From Thalassia testudinum (taxonomy: Eukaryota > Streptophyta > Magnoliopsida > Alismatales > Hydrocharitaceae), in contig JAZHRO010000062.1 of NCBI GenBank assembly GCA_037157565.1, positions 7,812,001 through 7,876,000 on the forward strand: a DNA stretch of 64,000 nucleotides, given 5' to 3'. This document shows positions 1 to 13,037 of this stretch, piece after piece. A program made the position numbers and the translations under genes. How positions within the stretch are numbered: the stretch's first letter is position 1; every line of letters begins with the position of its first letter. The notes under the pieces were generated by a model. That model ran no database searches. It was not told where the DNA came from and saw nothing but the letters and a program-made list of their open reading frames with translations.

Positions 1-3000
1 TGATGATCAATTCTAATGGCAGATCTGGGGGTATTGCCATCTGGTGGAAGAAGCATGTGCTACGCTTGGAGGAGGCATCTTTGGCTAGGCACCTACTGAC
101 TTGTAGGTTCAAAAGAGGCCAGGGGGATAGTGACTTCTTTGTGACAGGTGTGTATGGTCCTAGTGATCCTAGCAGAAGGTAGGAGCTTTGGGAGGATTGG
201 AATTTGGCTACGGATTGTGTGAATGGGGTGGTCTGGCTTGTTGGAGGGGATTTCAATTGTGTGTTGGTGGGGAGTGACAGACCCAACGGTGTGGTGGATA
301 GCTCTGCTACTGGCTTCCAACTAATGGTCCAAGCTTTAGGCTTGAGTAAATTTACCTCCTCGGGCTCTGAATTCAGTTGGAGGAATGGTAATGGTCTCAT
401 GTCCAAGATTGATAGGTTCTTTGGCAATGCTGGGCTGCTGGACCTCTTCCAATTGTCTTTTGTTTGTGGCCTTGAACGTCCCTTCTCTGACCATACTCCC
501 CTAGTCTGGGACAATGGGGAACAAGTGCTGGCTAGATCCTACTTCAAATTTAGGAAGTCATGGCTATGGGAACCAGGATTCGGAGAAATGCTTGCAGGTT
601 GGTGGAGGGCTCAGCAGGTTGAGGGCACGGCTACCTTCAGGTTGGCTTCAAAAATTCTGGCTTTGAAAGTGATGTTAAAGGAATATGGTGATGTTGTTTC
701 TATCCTAAGGCGTCAGAGACGTAGAGAGGCCTTGATGAAGATTCAAGAATTGGATGCCAAGGAAGCCGATGTTCAGTTGTCTGAGCAGGATATTATTGAC
801 AGAAGGAAATGGCTGGGGGTGGTGACTGAAGAAGACCTGAAGCTGGAGATGGATTGGAGGGAGCGGTCAAGGCAGCTGTGGTTAAGGGGGATGTAAACAC
901 TAAATTCTTCCACTTGGCTGCCAGCTCTTGGAGACAAGTCAATCTGGTCTCATCTATTGTTAAAGATGGGTAGAGAATTACCTCCATCTCTAATATTAGA
1001 GTTGAGGCTGTCAGGTACTTCAAGGAGTCTTCAAGAGCTGCTGAGAGGGGCTGTTGGAGGATGGCAGCTAGTGATATTCCTAGAATTACAGAGAATCAGG
1101 GTTCCAGCCTGACGGCTACTGTGTCTGAAGTTGAAGTCTTGAAGGCCATCAAGGATCTCAATTGTGAAGGGTCACTTGGTCCTGATGGGATTCAAGTTTT
1201 CTTCTACAAAGAGTTGTGGGATATTGTGGGCACTGAGGTGATGGAAGTGATTAGAGAATTTGAGATTGGCAACTTTGGCTTTGAAAGAATCAATAGATCC
1301 TTTCTTGTTCTTTTGCCAAAGACTCCAGGAGCTGAATCTTTTCAGGAGTTCAGACCAATTGCCCTCTCTAACTCTATCTATTTGGTGATTAGCAAGGTCT
1401 TGGCCAATAGATTGAGGCCTGTTTTGCAAAAGCTGATCCACCTTGTTCAATCAGCCTTCCTTCCTGGCAGATCTCTACAAGAATCCTTTATCATGGCATA
1501 GGAGATGGTTTGTGGTTGGCACAAGAGGAAGTGTAAAGCTTTTTTATGGAAGGTTGATTTCCACAAAGCTTATGACTCCATTAGTTGGCCCTATCTTTGG
1601 GAAGTGCTTAAAAGAAGAGGTTTTCCCCCTGCTTGGATTCAATGGGTGAAAAGGTGTATCACAACTGCCTCTTTCACCCCTTTGATAAATGGGAAACCCT
1701 ATGGTGCTTGGATTCAGCCCCAGTGTAGGATCAGACAAGGATGTCCTCTAGCACCTTTGGTTTTCAACCTGGCAGTTGACAACTTGGCCTGATATTCTTG
1801 TAAACTTGCTGAAGTAGGTCTTATTAGAGGGTACTCCTTACCTTGCAGGAGTAATTTGGCTCCTAATCTTCAATATGTGGATGATACGATTTTTTTTGTG
1901 GAGGGTTCTATGGATGAAGCACTAACTTTATGTCATATGGTCAACATCTTTGGTGAGCTCTCAGGCCTTAGGTTGAATAGGGATAAATCTAGTTTGGTTT
2001 GTTTTGGCCTACCTGAGGCTGAGCAAGGTGCTATTGCTATTGTTTTGGGGACCCCCCGCATCAGCCTTCATAGTAAATATTTAGGGCTGCCATTGAGATG
2101 TTCTAGAATGAAGAAAAAAGATTGGAGCTATCTCTTTGACAAAATTTTAGTGAAATTGGATGGATGGCATAGAAATTTTCTTTCCAAGGGTGGAAGTCTT
2201 ATCTTGCTCAATTCAGTGATCACCTCTATCCCTGTTTTCTACTTTTCCATCTTTAAAGACCCTAATTCCATTTGGAAATGGCTGGATGTTTTGAGAAAAA
2301 GGTTCTTTTGGAGGGGAGCCAAGCATGAGAGCAGATTCTTGCAGCCACTGATGTGGGAGCAGATTTGCCAACCAAAGGATAGGGGTGGACTTGGGATTAA
2401 GTCTCGGAAACACTTCAATGATGTTTTGTTGCTTAAGTGGGCAATTAAGCTCTTGCAAGGAGATTTGAAACCCTGGACCACCCTAATCAGGGACAATTAT
2501 GGAGCTTCAAATAGTATGCCATCTAGGTTACAGCCCAGCAGACCATCACCATTCTAGAATTTAGTAACCAGAGCTTTGGTTGATAACTTGCACCTGCTGC
2601 AGCTGGCTCTTGGGGATGGCAGGACCTTCAGCTTCTGGAAGGAAGGTTGGTCCTTGTTGGGTGACCTAAAGGAGATCTATCCAAGGGCATTTGCTGCAGC
2701 ATCTGATAAGGAGGGAGCTGTCAGCAGATTCTGGTCTAGCAGCAGCTGCAACTGGAATTTGAATGAAGAGGACTCCACCAGGAGGGGCACCTAGCTGTGG
2801 GAAGAAAGGAGGAAGCTGTTATCAGATCTTGAAAGCTTTAGGCCAAGGATTGGAGTGGAGGATAAATACATTTGGGAGGGGATTTACACTGGGCAATGTG
2901 GCTACATTACAATCTTAGATTATGGAAGTGGGTGGAGCTGCGATTTCATTGACAAGAAAATTTGGCTTCTAAAAATCCCCCTTAAGGTACAAATATTCCT

Positions 3001-3438
3001 TTGGCTATGTAGGAGATGGTTTGATCACAGGTGATCTGCGACACAGAAGGATGGGAGCTTCTCATCATGAATGCTACTTATGTCGGATGCACACTAACAA
3101 TGTGAACCATATCTTCTCATCTTGCTTGGTCACTGATGCTATTTGGAGGAGGACTTGTTAGGAGCCACTACCAACTTGGGATTCCATCTGGCATGGGTTT
3201 GGTATGAGAGAGAAGCCACATGTGCGTATGGCTATCACTCTCTGGTGTGTATGGAAGGCGAGAAATGAGAGGCTTTTTCATGAGAGACCAGTGTGCTATG
3301 AAAAAATTGTCAGAGAGTGCTGGTCCCTCATACATACGTAGGGATCTATTTTGTAGTTCCTCTTACTTGTTTATATAATATACCTCTCCAGATTGCTATC
3401 GTAAGACGATAGCTTTCCTTTTTGTTTCAAAAAAAAAA
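1..3438 (+). mobile_element. LINE (L1-type non-LTR retrotransposon), 3' part, decayed
   Basis: The stretch holds, in order, an endonuclease segment, a reverse transcriptase, a C-terminal zinc-knuckle region and a short 3' UTR ending in ten A residues (3429-3438), the usual 3' end of a LINE. There are no LTRs. The element starts before the window, so its 5' end and 5' target duplication cannot be seen. The order APE endonuclease, RT, zf-RVT matches plant L1 ORF2. I see no RNase H domain after the zinc knuckle. Stops and at least one frameshift show an old copy. Poly-A is followed by unrelated DNA (ctaggcacgaaac). Confidence 0.9.
3..3341 (+). pseudogene. LINE ORF2: endonuclease, reverse transcriptase, zinc knuckle (broken)
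   Basis: The product would be the ORF2 protein that nicks target DNA and primes reverse transcription from the nick. Endonuclease signs are the GGDFNC segment (about 243-262) and SDHTPLVW (about 489-512). RT signs are the GPDG segment near 1180, LLPKTPG near 1310, FRPIALSN near 1350, RQGCPLAP near 1735, the catalytic YVDD at 1874-1885 and KYLGLPL near 2075. A CxxC...HxxxxC knuckle lies at about 3072-3128. The endonuclease is in one frame (from base 3) and the RT in another; the shift is near 880. In-frame stops occur near 180, 1500, 1790, 2555 and 2792. The catalytic Asp pair survives but the frame does not, so it is non-functional. Confidence 0.85.
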
Positions 3439-4531
3439 CTAGGCACGAAACACACCCTCAATGAAAATTCAATGTACTAAGTTCCATTTCATCACCATAG
3501 GTTCAATTGGACTCCCATAAAATTAATTGACTCAACTAAAACCAAATTAAACTTGATTGGATCTTGAATTCATGATTCAAGCATAAAGGCAAATTCCATT
3601 TCAATTGAGCAAATCATAGCAATCAACACATAGAGGGGTCTTTGTGAATTGATCGAGTGAATAGGAGACCCCTAGGTGGGATTGGCGCACATAACAGATC
3701 TAAGAGCTCAAGAGCTCCAGATCTACTAATGGCCTCAATGGAGGGATGTATTGTGCATTAAAAACATCGACGAAATAGTAGAAATTATCGCGAAATGAAG
3801 AGGAAGATGTATGATTGAAGGATGGATGTGAAAAATTCTCATTTGATCTGAATTGATCAGAAGAGGTGGATCGACATTAATCTATTTTACTCCTATTCTA
3901 ACTCTAATCAGTGAAGAATTGTAATCTAAACTATCTACACTACTATTCTACTCTAGAAAGCAATAAAAAACCTACCTAAGTGGACAAATGGGATGCCTAG
4001 ATCCACAACGGGTTGCTATGGCTATGAAGGGGGATGCGAGGATCTATAGCAAGGAATGGGGTCCCTAGGCTGCAGGTGGTCACTACAATGATGAATTGAA
4101 GGGGGAGACAACTACCCTGTCATTGGTGGTCGACGAAGGAGGAAGATGAGCTGGAGACATGGATGAAAGGACTGGCTCAAATGGGGAGGGAGCTGGTAGA
4201 CTTACGTGAGCTTAGAGGACTTTCTTAAGTAGGCTCTTGAGTGAATCCAATCACCGCTAAGGTGAGATTAGGTGGGTAGGGTTCCAATGGTGAGATGGGT
4301 ACGAGAGGAATGCAGGAAGAATAATACTAAAATACCACCGTTGGATCATATCTATAGGAGATTACGATCCTCCATGCTAATGCGTGCAAAGGATGGAGGA
4401 CGATCGACCATTGAATGGATGGATCACAAGATGGATGGTTGCTGCTACAGCTGTTCTTCGTTGTAAACAGTGCATGAGGAAGAGGCTCAGCTGTATTGGG
4501 CTTTTTACACAAAGAGCCCACAAAAGTGAAG
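3439..4531. other. Unassigned flank between LINE and element A
   Basis: No protein homology, paired repeat or RNA gene is recognisable here. Short open frames exist (for example 4272-4466 plus) but carry no motif and have no good initiation context. It may be old host intergenic DNA or an eroded repeat. Its right edge is the GGGTA target duplication of element A. Confidence 0.5.
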
Positions 4532-4730
4532 GGGTATCCAATGACATGTTACATTTTTAGCCAGATAAGATGTCTGGAGTTTCAGTCAGATGTCTGTCCA
4601 GATGTCTGGACACGTGCCTGGACGTCTGAAAGAGGGAAATTTCGTACTGCGCTTTACGCTCTGCGCATGGGCGATGCGTAGAGGCCTTTCTCCCTCCCCG
4701 CACCCTTTCCTTGAACCCTAACTCCCTTCC

Positions 4731-4737
4731 TATATAA
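4731..4737 (+). promoter_or_regulatory. TATA box of A 5' LTR
   Basis: TATATAA follows a pyrimidine-rich stretch, and the same box is found in the 3' LTR at 41370-41377. This is the likely RNA polymerase II start region of A. Four GACGTCTG-like motifs lie 100-165 bases upstream. Confidence 0.65.
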
Positions 4738-5829
4738 ACCCCTCACCTCTTCCTCCTTCACCCCTCACACCACTCCAACCACCGCCACCTCCACCTCTTG
4801 TGACAGCCACATCCCCCTCTGTCTCTGCTGCAGTCACGGCGAGGAAGGAGAGCCATCGGCGAGGGGAGAGCGGGAAGGAGCGAGAGCGAGAGAGTGCAAG
4901 GGAGTGAGAGCAGGGGAGGAGGACAATGGTCGCGAGAGCTCGGTGGAGCTCGAGGAGGAGTCGTGGGAGAAAGGAGGACACCAGTGAGGAGCTGCTCAAG
5001 CTCCTGTAGTTGCTGGAGCTACAGCTACGGGTGGAGGTGCAAGTGGGGCGAGCTGTGAAGAGGTTCTCGTTCTGGAAGTTTTACAGTATCAAGCATTTGG
5101 AGTGAAGTCCATATGACTGGCGAGGCACCAGGACTTCCAGAGCTGAGGCCGGACATCTGAAAGCGTATATCGCGCGAGGTACATACCTTCCTACGTTGAT
5201 TTCCGCCATGCAGAAGATCTCAGCATAGGAGTTGTTGGGCTAAAACTATGCCTGCATTTTCATATGCAGGTGAAGGCTATGGGAAGGCGTGTAGTGCACT
5301 TTCCCAAGTACTTGTGGACATCTGATCACGTTGCCAGACACCTGGAGGTACTTCCAGATGACTAGAAGTAGGGTGAGACGTCTGGAGCTGCCCCTAGACA
5401 GTCGCAAAGGGAGTCTAGATGTCTGAATCAGTCGTAGGAAACACAAGGTGAGTTATGGCGTCTTTTAAGACATCTGGGATTAGTCCCAGATGTCTGATTT
5501 TGGTCAATAACCCTGTTTTTGGCCTATTTAAGGCCCAAACAGAATCGGATTTCCGTAAATGAAGTATCGCTATTTTCGACTCGAGTTCCTCTACGTGTTC
5601 ATGTTGAGTATATACCATTTTGAGCTTGTCTAATGTACATTGGTTGCTGGTACAGGTTACTAGCCGGTGGTGTGTTCGGGGTTCGCGGAGATGACGAGAT
5701 CTACGGCATAGGCCCCCATTCCTCCCATGATACCCAATAGAGTGGTTTAATTCAGTTGTTAATATTTAAATAAGAATGTACTTGGTTGGAATAATCAGAT
5801 TGAACTCTAGGATGTGGAATGAACCCTAG

Positions 5830-7615
5830 TGACGAAGAGAGTTTCGCTTAATTATGATAGCAATAGAATGATGCGTCGTGTTTAACGTGATGGAAAATCT
5901 CTCAATCGAAACTAAATATCAGTTTTAACCACAGTAAAGATGTCGTATCCACAGAGAGGAATAGACCAATAAATTCACGAGAAGAGGAATATAATGTTCG
6001 CAGACACTTTCGCAACTTTAATGCGAGGAATATGCTATTTTAAATGAAGCTTGCAATTTCCTCAAAGGTTCAGGGGTATTTATGCAATTTTCACATCAGG
6101 AATTAAGCTCTAAAAATATGTGTATGATGCATGTGTAATGGCTTATCATGTAAATTCAACTTTCATGCAATTCTGATTTGAAATTCAAGGTTAAATCATG
6201 CACATAATGCAAGTGAAATAATTTCAGGAAAGTATTAGTGCATCAATGCAATGTGGCCTGAATAAAATATGAATATATAATTGGTAATAGCATTGAATTT
6301 AATTATTAATTGAGAATAAAATAGAGGATTTCTCCTCTCTCTTCCTCGCATGGGCAGCCGTGCACGGTTGGCGGCGAGAGTCGATGGGGAGGTGCGCCTC
6401 GACGAAGGCTACGCAACAGCGGTGATGCGGTGGTCGGAGGTGGCTGGTGGCATCTGGGTGAAGGAGAATGGCCGCCGGCCTATTGGAGGAGGAGGCTGCG
6501 CGTGGAGAAGATGGCGCCGCTGCTGCAGCCCGCACGGCTGGGCCCTAGGCACGCGCATGCGCAAGGCATGTAGGGTGAGCGCTTGCAGGGCAGGTCACTG
6601 GCTTGCTGCCTGCCTGCCAGCGCTGGTGTAGCGTGGGGGCACCTGCGGCCAGTCTTGCACGGCACGGTGGGGCGTTGAGGCAGAAGGCGCAAGGGCGCTG
6701 GAGGGGGCGCACTTGGGGTGCGCTTGTAGTGGAGAGGGCTGCACCTGTAGAGGGCACGCATGGGCAGTGAGCGCCTGCGGGAGTGCTTGCAGGGTACGAC
6801 TGGAGTGTCCCACAAGTGTGGCGCCTGCGATGCAGCGGCTGCGAGCGTGGGGTCAACTGTAGGCCTGAAGGGGCGCCTACGGGCGCTGGCGTGGCGTGAG
6901 GAGCTTGTAGGCTGGAAGGCGATGGCACGGTGAAGGCAGTGCATGGAAGGGCTTGGCTGTGGGGTGCACTACTGCCTGCAGGCACTAGTGTAGTGGTGGG
7001 GCTTGGTGCGGCTGCAAGGGCACGCGCGTAGTGGACAGGCGGTGGAAGGGTGCGCGCAAGTGCAGGCCCAATGCCTCCGGTAAGGGTAGGAGGGCGATGG
7101 TGTGCGGTGCAGGCTGGAAGGCTTGGCTATGGGTAATGCAAGGGCGTTCACCGTGCACACCTCCACAGTGCATGCTCTCTCCACGGTGGGGAACGTGGAG
7201 AAGAAGGATATCCCCCTAGGGGGAGGAAGAAGATGAAGATGCGACCCTTTGCCAAGCCGTTTTATCTCCTCTCCTCTCATGAGTTAAGGAATTTTCAAAT
7301 CCCTTTACTAATTTTGGCCAATGACTATTTTCATTTGTTGAGGGAGGTGTTGATCCTGGCCTGAGGATGAGGAAGGTGTTGAGCCAGCTATTTGTTGGGG
7401 AAATTTATCCCCCCCTCCTTGTTCTTTTCCAATATCATTCCTACAACAAAACATAAAATAATTACATACCAAGTTATAAAATGTGATAAAATAGATAAAA
7501 ACTCAAGTAATGATGCATGCACTTATTTAATGACCTAATGTGATTATTAACAAACATACTATGTTAGAATTGAAGTACATAGGCGTAACAATAGTCCATT
7601 AAAATGGACTCATCA
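5830..7615 (-). repeat. Element C 3' LTR (left copy)
   Basis: 1786 bases, aligned end to end with 18014-19790. A GC-rich, low-complexity middle (about 6480-7230) is full of short variants of gcgcttgcaggg. It generates several long but spurious open frames on both strands. The ends are TG...CA. Confidence 0.88.
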
Positions 7616-9386
7616 AATACCCCCATGCCTATGATTTGCTAGTCCCTAGCAAAAATGAAAAATTATAGAAGTAATTAGAAGATTTCTTCTTTGCTTATTT
7701 CAAAACTTTAGAGATCCAAACAAATGTGATGTGATAATAGCCTAAGTAATAGATCCAAGTGAAAAAGCCAATTCGCATTGGGAATTCGTACTTCACCCTT
7801 GGTAAATATTGCTATCGGGATAGGCAACTACTTCCCTCAGGGATAAAGTAGAAGATAATCTGTAATTTGACCCCGGCATTTGGCTTAGGTAGGAGATATC
7901 AAGTTGAATGGATTTGTATTTGGTGGCACACACTCATCTGGTGCTACATGTAGTCTAGTACTGCAGACTCTAGATCTCTAAACTATTAGACAAGTCAACT
8001 CAGAGAGAGGCTAAACAACTGTGCTCTCTTGATATTCCTGGGCGGTCACTCTTTTCTTTCTTTTCTTTCTGAGATCACAAATCTCGCCAGATTCAGTAAT
8101 TGTACTCACTGTTTGGTGGCCTCACATGGCATCCACACTTTAATTAAAGTCCCAATAACTCTACAACTAAGTTAGAGTCCTTAACCAGTATTCGGGCGAT
8201 CAGAAATATTGAAAGGTAGGTATGGGTCATATTTGGTGGAATGCGATAAGTGCTTTTATTGCCTCAGAAATAATGTTACAACGATAACCCTAGACACTTT
8301 TCTTTTTCTTTTCTCTCTCTTTTCTTCTTTTTTTTTTCTTTTTTCTTTTTTTTCACTTTTTTTTCCTTTTTGTTTCTTCTTCTCTTTCTTTTTCTTTTTC
8401 TTTTTCTTTTTCTTTTTCTTTCTTTATTAATCAACACAACACGATACTGACTTTTATTTATGAGGCATTATTAGGGATGATGATGGTCAAGAGGATTTGT
8501 GTGGCTTATTTGTTGGAAGTGCCTATTCTCCGCACCGGGAAGGAATGGATAGGACAAGCGTATTTCTAACCTTTGACACTATTACCCTCCTTCAGCCGAG
8601 GACTCTATGAAGAACAATCGGAACCATCCACCATAGTCATAGCTTTATTAAGACTCCATCTCTATGTATCTGCCCTATTTGGTGACTCTCAGGAATTCAC
8701 ACCATGTAGCACACAAGAACAGAGAGCGAAAACTATGCCTAACTCTGAAGTATCATCATCTAATTGTCCAAAACTTAAGATTCCTTACACTAGACTTAGT
8801 GCACCAGTAATCTCTCTACTTTCATCTCACAAATATGGGGTGGATCTACTAGAAGATAGTATGCTTGACTCCCTATTAACTATCCAAGGGTTCAGCAGAC
8901 TACAAATGCTTATTGGTTTTCCTTAAGAATCCATTACCAAGTCTACATGCACGTGAAATAAATGTATTGGATTCTAAACTTAATAAATAATTCAAGAAAA
9001 ACCTCCAATGATAAAGATATTTTGCTAGGGACTAACCCAATCAGCTCAAGAAAAGAGAATTTTTTTTATATGCTAACCTAAATGCATGAATACTTACTAC
9101 AATGCAAAATGCACCCCGCCATGCCTAAATCCTACAATGTCCACATTGTAAAATTAAAATAGGAGGAGAAAGGAAAGAAATCACCTGATGACGATGTTAT
9201 TCAGGCCGTTGGGTTGCCTCCCAACAAGCATTGCATTTTCTATCAGCAGCCAGACTTAGAAAGAACCTGTAAGTCTGGTTCCAGACAGGAAAAGTTAGGC
9301 CCTACAAATATGCGTAATAGTGCGGGCCAAAAAAACAGGTAGCCACGAATGTTGGCGAGTTGATGATGCAACGTATTCCCAAATGC
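7616..9386 (-). other. Element C non-coding region next to 3' LTR
   Basis: In the minus reading this is the region between the orphan frame and the polypurine tract. The purine tract (minus GGGGGTA) is at about 7617-7626, directly beside the LTR. The rest holds no recognisable domain. A long pyrimidine tract at 8298-8425 gives a meaningless poly-Phe open frame on the plus strand. Confidence 0.6.
8298..8425. repeat. Polypyrimidine tract (T and C only, nearly pure)
   Basis: About 128 bases are almost only T and C on the plus strand, including repeated tttttc units near the right end. In the sense strand of element C this is a polypurine tract. It is low complexity and non-coding. Confidence 0.8.
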
Positions 9387-11233
9387 TCACCAGAAAGTAT
9401 GAAAGCAGGAAACTTCGTTGGTTACTTGGGGAGGTCTAGGAATAGGAAGGGGAATATAAAAAGAGGCCTCCCGAAACAGAATAAGTGGAGGATAACAAGG
9501 ATCCTCCAAAACAGGACGGGTTTTAAAAGATATAAACATTAATATTTGAAACCCTTGAATGGCAAGACTAAAAGTACAAGCATCAATCCACACTCGCCAT
9601 TCTACCCAAGGATGTACTGGCCTGATATGTTCTCCAGAAAGAATGTACATGAGCAGAGATCTGAGCCAAGGGTCAGTTAGGGAGTATAAGGGTTGTTTGT
9701 AGTGTTCGAAGGTAATGGTTATGTCCAATGAGGGCTTAGTCTGTGTCAGGTCCAATTCCAACAATGATTCAGATTGTGTATACTCCCTGACAGTTGTAGA
9801 CAATTGCACATTACCCTGCCTAGCATTAATGATCGGAGTCATATTTGAATCAAGGGTAGAATCCAAATTGCAACTCTTTGATGGCAGGGTCAAAATATCT
9901 GAATCATTATCATTAAGCTCATCCCCGGATTTGTTTGGTTAACTCAAATTTTTGTCAGGGTGTATATGTGATTCATTAGTGAAGATAGGAGTTGGATCAG
10001 TATCCTTAATTATTCCTAAAGGAGGATCAATCATAATATTTTGGAGCAAGCCTATATCATTGAATTTGTTATTCTTCTCGGGGTATAAATCCTCAATTGA
10101 CATGTTTTGTCCCCGAGAGTCTCCCATAGACTTCTCATTATTTTATTTGTCCTCCTCTAATATCAACTCCTGTTTTGATGGAGGATGACTCTCAAAAGAA
10201 GGGAGGAATCTGGATTTCACCATATTGTTTATATCCTTTGGAGGTAAATCCTCAAATGATAAATAATTCCCCTGTGATTCACTCTAGATTTTCAGTCTAG
10301 GTTCCGCTATTGGGGCATCCTCATCCTCTGAAATAGACTCTTCATATCCCTGAGACCAAAATTAATCTAATTCATCCTCCATTCCCTTAGGGTCACCTTC
10401 ATTGGGTGCATTTAAATCCTCAAGATGTTGAATGGTAGGTGTGGATTTCCTAAGTGGAGGGTCAGGAGTAGGCTCACTAAGGGTAGAATGGGATTCCACC
10501 AAATAGTCAATAGGGGAAGTGATAGGAACAATACAACCTTGACTCAGGTTGGTAGGTTTAAGGAGAATACTGTCATTGGGGTCAAGGTCCTCAAGATCTT
10601 CCCTTTCTTTTGACTCCAATATAGCTTGGGTGGATAATCACTATGATCGTTCTTCTCTAGTGGTCGTATTTCATTGGGAGAGTCTAAGTGATAGCTACAT
10701 AAAACTGGATCCCTGTTGTCATTGGGTTCCTCATAATTATTTTCATGATCATAGTCGTATGGGTAGGGATCAGGAATATTGGGAAGTGTGTAGCTAAGCT
10801 GTCTTATTTCTTCATTTAATTGTTGACTATTCCTCAACATCTCTCCCATAGATTCCATCATTTCCTTTTGCTGTTTTTGCATTTCTATCATAAAAGAGGA
10901 GAGGCTACTATTATCAGGTTGGGGAGGATAGTCAATTTCAGGCTCTGGTTGCCTAGGAGTGTCAATCCAACCTCGATACAGAAAATCATGAAGGGTGGGA
11001 GGGTTGGGTGTTTGCATAGAAGTAGGGATTTCAGGGTTGGAAAATCCCACTCCTAGGCTCTGCTCAAAAGTGGGAGTTACCGAGCCAGTACTCTCAGGAT
11101 AGGAATATGAATGATCCAATGAATTGTCAATGTACCCATCAAAGGATGGATATGCTCGGGGGATGGGATCCTAGTTTAAAGATGGGAAGTATTGACTCCG
11201 ATAATCTAAATGATAAGAGTAAGGGTGAGTCAT
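9387..11233 (-). pseudogene. Element C orphan open frame, about 615 codons, unknown family
   Basis: Read on the minus strand from an ATG at 11233, the frame stays open, apart from a likely CAG-to-TAG stop near 11170, down to about 10610. There a one-frame shift is needed, and reading then continues with a few stops to 9387. The N-terminus is rich in Tyr, Pro and Ser. It is followed by a Met/Gln/Glu-rich stretch likely to form a coiled coil (about residues 125-165), then a long acidic, Asn/Pro/Ser-rich middle. The last 90 residues are much more hydrophobic and Trp-rich. No CCHC knuckle, protease, RT or integrase motif is visible. It lies where gag would sit, so a divergent gag-like or accessory protein is possible. 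I do not recognise the family. Confidence 0.5.
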
Positions 11234-12271
11234 TTCTTTAAGCAAAACAGTTTTAACTCTCTTAGGATTTAGAAGAATTCAGAATACAAGCAGAAACTTC
11301 CTAGAGAGTTCTACTGTCAAAGCAAATGCAAATTTAGTGGGATTCATTTTAAGTAGATTGTAGGTCATAGAATTAAATGTTTAGTTGGTAGCCAAACACA
11401 AATTACGTTTCCTAGGCCAACCTTCGCTGGTGCCTATAACCTACTCGCAAGGGATGGAAGTCTCGAATCGAGCCCACACACGAGGAACCGAAGTAACTTG
11501 GTGGATAGGCTTGTTGATTTCTGACTAACTTCCTTTGTGGTGCAAAAGAGGAGAGGTAGAAATTTATCTAGTGACCTTATGTGTGAGGTGCACAGTGTCT
11601 CAGGTGTGCAAACATATGATTGTGTTTTGATTTTTGAAATTTCACAAACAAGATCCTTTTGTACATAATTTTAAGTCACAGATTTTAAGGTCCAACCTCT
11701 TAGCAGTCCCAATTTTTAAAGTGACCACTAAATTAATTTGATTCAAGCACTTTGGTTGATTTAGATTTAGGTTCAATGCAGATGCATGACAGGTAATTGA
11801 TGCTCAAGAGAAGATGTACCTTACTCCAGCTTTCTTCATGCAAGAATGTATGCAATATAGTAAAAATAAACTAGATGCTGCTCATTCAATCCTAGATGGT
11901 CGTCCTATAGATGTGCAGCTTCTAGCAGGAAGTTAGAATTTTTTTTTTATATAATAATAAGCAACCAAACCTAATCTAACTAACAAACATGCAGTTCAAA
12001 CAATTCGAATAGTCCTATAATCTAAATAAATGGGAACACACTCCCAAAAATACGCTCCCGCATACAAGAGCGATAAGAAATAAAGAAGCATTGGGAATAC
12101 GTCCCCAAAAATACCCAATAACGGTCCAAAAGATAGTAATTAAATTCTAATGTCTATCTAAACTAAATCTAACTAAGATCTACTGACTAAATCAAAAACA
12201 GGCTTCTCCATAAGTCTAAGCACGTGGGATCAAGGCCCACATGTTCCTGTTGCTGGCCTCCAGGTGGTGTC
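11234..12271 (-). other. Element C leader (5' untranslated part, D-proximal)
   Basis: This lies between the orphan frame and the copia insertion D. With 17817-18013 it would form the leader between primer site and first ATG. No conserved domain is visible. The base at the D junction belongs to the target duplication gtgtc/gcgtc. Confidence 0.5.
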
Positions 12272-12920
12272 TGTACATTCCCTACTAGGAGGGGGTGACG
12301 TAATAAATTGCGAAAATATAATGTAAAACAATCTCACAGAATAAACAATCACACAATGTACACAATTATTTTTAGGTGGAAACCCAAACCGGGTGAAAAC
12401 CACCACCTAACCCTCTCGAGTTAGGATTTTCCGATCAACCAAGTTGATCAAATCCACTAAACAAATCACTTAAATGAGGGTGATTCAACCTCAATTACAA
12501 CCACGCTACAAGTGCAAGGGTAGCGTTCCTCAACCCCTTCTCTTCACGAGAAGGATTTTGTCCCACAAAGGAGACGGGAATTCGCAAAGCGAATACCCAA
12601 CCAAATAACAAAGTAAAATAACAAATGTAGTCCTATAGAGCCAACAAAGATTTAAACCTAGCTTCTATAGGAATTAAGAAACTCCCCTTTGTGAGGAGTG
12701 CGTCGAATCGATGACGCGGGTGTGTGAGCCACGCAACGGTGCAACGTCGCTCTCATGAACTACGGCGGGAGAGCAGGTGTGCAAAGGCTCAATGCTCTCA
12801 AGAATTAGAACTTAAGCTTGAAGAGCAAGAGCTTTTCTTGGACACAAAAGAGTGTGAAAGTGTATTACTAGGTGTGTCTTGTGTATCTAGGTGTGTGTTT
12901 GTGTGCAAGAGGTTCCTCTC

Positions 12921-12930
12921 TATTTATAGA
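12921..12930 (-). promoter_or_regulatory. TATA box of D left LTR
   Basis: On the minus strand the box reads TCTATAAATA. The identical box occurs in the other LTR at 16765-16774. Confidence 0.7.
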
Positions 12931-13037
12931 GGCCTTAGGAAAGCTTTGGAAGGCTTTGGAAAGCTTCCATAGCTGTTGGGTGCAAAGCCTAAGAGAATCA
13001 GGCTGAAATCAGGAACAATGATTGCACTGACAGGGTT

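Noticed and set aside
4272..4466. 64-codon frame in the left flank
   Set aside because: No homology or motif, overlapping frame on the other strand, no conserved context; left as unassigned DNA.
6480..7280. Several 60-150 codon open frames on both strands
   Set aside because: They arise from the GC-rich low-complexity centre of the C LTR, which lacks stop codons by composition; reading frames are not kept between the two LTRs.
8209..8430. 73-codon open frame ending in a long Phe-rich run
   Set aside because: It is a translation of the T/C tract at 8298-8425 inside a minus-strand element; no domain and no coding signal.
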